Shown piece by piece: positions 6,140 to 9,315 of a DNA stretch of 9,315 nt. Origin of the DNA: Xanthobacteraceae bacterium (lineage in GTDB: Bacteria; Pseudomonadota; Alphaproteobacteria; Rhizobiales; Xanthobacteraceae); the NCBI GenBank assembly GCA_030043175.1, contig JASHYD010000861.1, positions 1 to 9,315 of the forward strand. Reading direction: 5' to 3'. Under the pieces are notes generated by a model that was not told the origin of the DNA, did no database searches, and saw nothing but the letters and a program-made list of their open reading frames with translations. Positions within the stretch are counted from its first letter, which is position 1. Each line of letters opens with the position of its first letter. A program made the position numbers and the translations under genes.

Positions 6140-7279
6140 TCAAATTCCCGGTCTAACAGCGAGTTCGGCACCGTGAACCAGCGCCTCCAGCTTGGCCCAG
6201 GCGATCTGGGGATGGCAGCGTCCGCCGAAGCCGCAATCGGCGCCGGCCATCACATTCTCCGGCCCCACGAGACGACCAAAGCGGCGGATGCGCTGAGCCA
6301 CTAATTCTGGATGCTCGATGCCATCCGTCGCATGCGAGATCATGCCAGGGATAAGAATCTTGCCCTCCGGAAGTTTCACGTGTTCCCAGATCGCATACTC
6401 GTGCTCATGCCGTGCGTTCGCGGCCTCGATCAGGTAGCCTTGCGCCCGCACCCGCAGCATGAGATCGACGAGCTTGTCGAGCTCGATATCGAAGGCATGT
6501 GGGCCGTGCCAGCTGCCCCAGCACAGATGATAGCGAATGTGGTCCTCCGGGAGGTCGCGCAGTGCATGGTTGAGCGCCTCGATCCGCACCTCGCAGTATT
6601 TGCGAAAGGCAGGCAAACCCATGTCGATGCCGATGCGGTCCCAGAGGGCCGGTAGCCAGGCATCATCGATCTGCAGGATGAATCCGGCAGCGACGATTGC
6701 TTGGTATTCCCTGCGCATCGCCTCCGCGAGCGCAAAGACGAACTCCTCCTGGCTCCGGTAATACCCGTTGCGGCGGTACGGCTCCAGGCTCGCCGGCGCG
6801 GTGGTGGTAATGAAGGCTTCGGTATCGGGTCCGACTATGTTCCGGAAAATCTCGATCTCGCGCTTGACACTTGCTTCTCCGCAGTAGCTCACCGGGCCGG
6901 TCGCGATCCAATGCGGACGGGACTGTTTGATTTGCCCAGCCGGCTCGTAGAACAAGGTCCCGTGCTCAGTGGCATAGCGGTAGAAGTCCGCGAAGACCTC
7001 GCGGTCCTTCCCCTGAAGGATAATGGGCTTTCCGCCTGCCGGCGGACACACTTCGAAGCCGGCGAAACGATCGTCAACATAAGCGAGCCAGTCTCCGCCC
7101 TTCGTGTATTCGCCTTCATTGATGACATCGATGCCGATCGCGCGCTGTCGCGCAACCACGTCGGCAACGATGTTGCGCAAGTCGGCATCGCCTTCGCGGC
7201 TCGGCCGGTCAGTGCCATCCCCGCGCGGCAGGCTGCCGACATGGGTCGTGAGAATCTTGGTGCTTGTGCTTCGTCGCAT
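6140..7279 (-). CDS. Stand-alone MetE C-terminal-like zinc methyltransferase
   Basis: This 379-residue protein matches the catalytic C-terminal barrel of cobalamin-independent methionine synthase (MetE) but lacks its N-terminal half; full MetE is about 750 residues. Members of this group move a methyl or alkyl unit to or from a thiol bound to zinc. Known relatives include methionine synthases and epoxyalkane:coenzyme M transferase. The expected zinc ligands are present: His241 and Cys243 in YHLCWG, Glu275 in LIEAAN, and Cys339 in ADCGFGG. The N-terminal TTHVGSLPR (11-19) and QIDDAW (193-198) are also family marks. I start at the ATG at 7279, since relatives begin just before KILTTHVGS. A TTG at 7321 with GAGGGAG close upstream would add 14 residues and cannot be excluded. 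The true methyl donor and acceptor are unknown. It is divergent from the hydrolase gene at 7643 across a 363-base gap. Confidence 0.9.
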   Translation of the reverse strand: MRRSTSTKILTTHVGSLPRGDGTDRPSREGDADLRNIVADVVARQRAIGIDVINEGEYTKGGDWLAYVDDRFAGFEVCPPAGGKPIILQGKDREVFADFYRYATEHGTLFYEPAGQIKQSRPHWIATGPVSYCGEASVKREIEIFRNIVGPDTEAFITTTAPASLEPYRRNGYYRSQEEFVFALAEAMRREYQAIVAAGFILQIDDAWLPALWDRIGIDMGLPAFRKYCEVRIEALNHALRDLPEDHIRYHLCWGSWHGPHAFDIELDKLVDLMLRVRAQGYLIEAANARHEHEYAIWEHVKLPEGKILIPGMISHATDGIEHPELVAQRIRRFGRLVGPENVMAGADCGFGGRCHPQIAWAKLEALVHGAELAVRPGI

Positions 7280-7642
7280 TATCCGATCACTACGAAATGG
7301 TTGCTCAGCGAATTCGAACAAGCTCCCTCAGTTATCCCTCCGAGCGAGCTATCCGTCCAAGAGCAGTGCGGCAATATATTTGAATTTGACGGCCTCCGCC
7401 ATCAGACCGGTATCCTGTGACCTTCTCGGGTGGAACTGTCTCCTTGGGGTGCGCGCGAACAACCATAGCCCGAACCTCCCGCCTCGTAGTCCTTGCGGCC
7501 GCTTTCGGCAACGGCCCGCTGGTAGCTCTTTGGTAAAGTTCGGCTAGCCGGCTTCCGTACATTTATGCCGAATGCTAGTCTTCGTGCCTACCCTGGATCG
7601 CCTTGAACTTGAGGCGAGGAGTCAACACAGAGAAGAAGACCA
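7280..7642. other. Divergent intergenic region, methyltransferase / MBL hydrolase
   Basis: This region must carry the promoters of both flanking genes. I see a 10-bp palindrome, CGGCTAGCCG (7541-7550), about 100 bases before the hydrolase start, and an AT-richer patch, AATATATTTGAATTTGA (about 7373-7389), on the methyltransferase side. No convincing promoter pair or riboswitch fold can be named. In particular I found no recognisable S-adenosylmethionine or cobalamin riboswitch core before the methyltransferase gene. Confidence 0.45.
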
Positions 7643-8593
7643 ATGAAATCCGGATGGCTTTTGGCGGTGGGGCTGGCTTCCACAGCTTTTTGTACAATCG
7701 GTTTGTCCCAGGAGATGGACTTCAGCAAAGTCCAAATCATTGCCGAGCGGCTCGGACCAAACGTTTACATGTTGACTGGCTCGGCCGGGCTCGATCCATC
7801 TCACGAAGATGCTGCCGGCGGGCGGATCGGCCTACTCACAGGCCCGGATGGCATCTTGATGATTGATTCCCAATACGTGCAGCTCGCCGACAAAGTTTTA
7901 GCCGCGATCAGGCGTATCGACACGCGGCCGATTCGATTGCTGGTCAACACGCACATCCATCGCGACCACACGGCAGGCAACGCATACTTTGCGAAACAGG
8001 GTGCAGTGATTTTTGCGCGGGAAGAGCTGCGCGAAGGAATGGTTCGCCTGTCGAAGATGCCCAATGCCAGCACCAATCCCGTGGCCAATCCGGCTGGCTT
8101 CCCGCTTGTCACCTATGGGATGGGGCCGCCGCTGAAGATTCACATGAACGACGAAGTGGTCGACTTGATTCCGATAAGAGCGGCTCATACCGACGGCGAT
8201 ACCAACATCAAGTTCGAGAAGGCGAACGTGCTCTTTATCGGCGATTTCTACCGCAACTACGGTTATCCCTTCATCGACATCATCAACGGCGGCACGTTGA
8301 AAGGCATGTTGGAGGGACTTGAGGCAACGATGAAGGCCGCCGATGCGAACACGATGATCGTTCCGGGCCACGGCACCCTCATCACACGCGATGCCATTGT
8401 GCCTTATCGCGATATGATTGTCGCGGTTGCAGACAAGGTGGAGCAAATGATCGTTCAGGGAAAAAGTTTGCAAGAAGTGCTGGCCGCAAAACCGACGGCT
8501 CCATATGATTCGAAAGTGGCAGGCGGCACGGAGTCAAGTGCAGAGCGGTTCGTTACCGCGGTGTACCACGAGCTGAAGGGGGGCGGCAAATAA
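7643..8593 (+). CDS. Exported metallo-beta-lactamase-fold hydrolase
   Basis: This 316-residue MBL-fold protein has an N-terminal signal peptide (MKSGWLLAVGLASTAFCTIG, cut probably near residue 23), so it likely works in the periplasm. The two-zinc site is complete. THIHRDH gives His104, His106, Asp108 and His109; His182 lies in AHTDGD, the bridging Asp201 in GDFYRN, and His243 in PGHG. Asp rather than Cys at 201 points to the general hydrolase branch (glyoxalase II-like and related), not to class B1 beta-lactamases. Typical members of this exported group read HWHGDH; here it is HIHRDH, with the metal ligands intact. A moderate purine-rich ribosome site (AGAGAAGAAG) precedes the ATG by about four bases. 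It appears monocistronic, closed by the hairpin at 8651. The substrate is unknown, and antibiotic hydrolysis is not implied. Confidence 0.92.
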   Translation: MKSGWLLAVGLASTAFCTIGLSQEMDFSKVQIIAERLGPNVYMLTGSAGLDPSHEDAAGGRIGLLTGPDGILMIDSQYVQLADKVLAAIRRIDTRPIRLLVNTHIHRDHTAGNAYFAKQGAVIFAREELREGMVRLSKMPNASTNPVANPAGFPLVTYGMGPPLKIHMNDEVVDLIPIRAAHTDGDTNIKFEKANVLFIGDFYRNYGYPFIDIINGGTLKGMLEGLEATMKAADANTMIVPGHGTLITRDAIVPYRDMIVAVADKVEQMIVQGKSLQEVLAAKPTAPYDSKVAGGTESSAERFVTAVYHELKGGGK

Positions 8594-8650
8594 GGCGATG
8601 GAACGGAAAGTGCGCCACGCGTTCCAAAATAGCAAGTCGGCGCTTATATG

Positions 8651-8676
8651 AGAGACCTCAGGGAGAGAGGTCTTTT
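8651..8676 (+). terminator. Rho-independent terminator after the MBL hydrolase
   Basis: The stem AGACCTC (8653-8659) pairs with GAGGTCT (8667-8673) across a seven-base purine loop, AGGGAGA. It is extended by a G-T and an A-T pair and runs into TTTT. It starts 58 bases past the hydrolase stop, in the right orientation. Confidence 0.7.
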
Positions 8677-9303
8677 CGCGATCAACATTCGTCCACTCCT
8701 ACGTTCACGCGAGCGTGTGTCTGCATTCGCCAGCCCTAAGCGAAACTCACCTTCTGACCCCGTGTCGTGCGGGCGACCGACTTTGGAAACATTTAGGTGA
8801 CGTCAGTGATTTGACCTCGATCAACCGCGAATGGCCTGGGCCACGATGATCAAGGGCGATCGCTACCAGGAGCCGTCAGGGAGACTCGGGGTGGCCTTTC
8901 ATGTGTGCGGAGCATGCAAGTCCGCTGCCCAGCTTGATGGTGGGAAGGAGCGGTGGTGTGCGAGGGCATGCCGTGAGGGGGGGACGAAAGAAGCGTGGAG
9001 CAGAACCACGGCCTGATCGACGAGAACCGGATAACGAGGCCTGTCGGACGAACGAGCATGTGAGCGCAAAGTCCACTGCCATCAAGGTCCTGGGTGGTAA
9101 ATCCGGCGGGCGTGTGGAAAAGGCGATTGATCTTACCTCGGGAGGGCACCGCGCGATTATCAGGAGCTCAGAGAAGCGCGACAGCCCGATGATGATGTCC
9201 TCGGTAATGCCGTCGGACGCGCGGCGCCCGAATTCGCAAGCGCCTTCGCGAAAGACATGCGAAGATACGCAGTGATTTGCCTTCGTTGATCAGGATACTG
9301 CGC
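8677..9303. other. Right-edge region without an intact gene
   Basis: Several overlapping short frames exist on both strands, but none has a family match, a good ribosome site or balanced composition. The plus-strand frame at 8831-9016 (Cys- and Arg-rich) looks like translated non-coding sequence. The only recognisable coding trace is the minus-strand cyclase-type fragment at 9149-9217. The block of about 8740-9148 ends exactly where that fragment's similarity stops, so it may be an insertion or a deletion scar. I cannot name the element. Confidence 0.45.
9149..9217 (-). pseudogene. Remnant of an adenylate cyclase/TPR protein TolB-like domain
   Basis: Twenty-three minus-strand codons read SDGITEDIIIGLSRF, then a Ser, then ELLIIAR. 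This closely follows the conserved motif (F)(A/S)DG(I/M)TEDIITxLSRF...L.VIAR of the TolB-like region in proteobacterial adenylate/guanylate cyclase-domain and winged-helix TPR proteins, which are abundant in Rhizobiales. In intact proteins NSSF.YKG should follow; instead the sequence turns to CPPEVRS and the similarity ends. The expected GDPEQEYF is also missing upstream. It is thus a fragment cut on both sides. The match rests on my memory of the family motif, not on a search. Confidence 0.6.
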
Positions 9304-9315
9304 ATGACTGAAACG
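9304..9315 (+). CDS. Possible start of a further gene, cut by the window edge
   Basis: The window ends with ATG followed by three sense codons (MTET). AGGA at 9292-9295 sits eight bases ahead, which is a good ribosome site distance. Only four codons are visible, so nothing can be said about function and the call may be chance. Confidence 0.25.

Noticed and set aside
7643..8593. Reading the MBL-fold protein as a beta-lactamase resistance gene
   Set aside because: The bridging position is Asp (GDFYRN), not the Cys of class B1, and the overall pattern fits general exported MBL hydrolases.
1..9315. tRNA genes, CRISPR arrays and intact insertion sequences
   Set aside because: No tRNA T-loop pattern in a foldable context, no regularly spaced repeats with spacers, and no transposase or terminal inverted repeats were found by eye on either strand.

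Overview
The window looks like a chromosomal or accessory segment of a GC-rich alphaproteobacterium, most likely a Rhizobiales member of the Bradyrhizobium type. This rests on GC-rich codon use, the style of the ribbon-helix-helix protein, and wide non-coding spacers between single-gene units. The placement is inference from composition and gene families, not from a marker gene.

Layout: (1) 1-1332 is sparsely coding. It holds a small ribbon-helix-helix DNA-binding protein on the minus strand (348-572), a possible small membrane protein on the plus strand (722-943), and a sequence matching the sigma-54 -24/-12 pattern (759-774). (2) 1333-2637, minus strand, is a major facilitator transporter of the anion:cation symporter type. 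A cluster of TGTCG/CGACA half-sites lies about 100 bases upstream of its start. (3) 2638-3344 is non-coding and ends in a terminator-like hairpin and a 16-bp palindrome just past the esterase gene. (4) 3345-5294, minus strand, is a large exported type-B carboxylesterase. (5) 5295-6139 is non-coding with short repeats. (6) 6140-7279, minus strand, is a stand-alone methyltransferase related to the C-terminal catalytic half of MetE. It is divergent from (7) 7643-8593, plus strand, an exported metallo-beta-lactamase-fold hydrolase with a good downstream terminator. (8) 8677-9315 has no convincing intact gene. It contains a 23-codon minus-strand remnant of the TolB-like domain found in adenylate cyclase/TPR proteins. 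The last bases may be the start of another plus-strand gene.

How the genes may work together: three minus-strand genes (exported esterase, organic-anion transporter, zinc methyltransferase) would fit the breakdown of an ester or methylated organic compound: periplasmic cleavage, uptake of the acid, then methyl transfer. The gaps of 700-850 bases between them mean they are probably separate transcripts, so a shared pathway is only a hypothesis. No complete mobile element, RNA gene or CRISPR array was recognised. No clearly new multi-gene system is visible. The most checkable oddities are the half-site cluster before the transporter, the truncated cyclase-type fragment beside an unexplained block near the right end, and the small membrane protein with the embedded sigma-54-like site.
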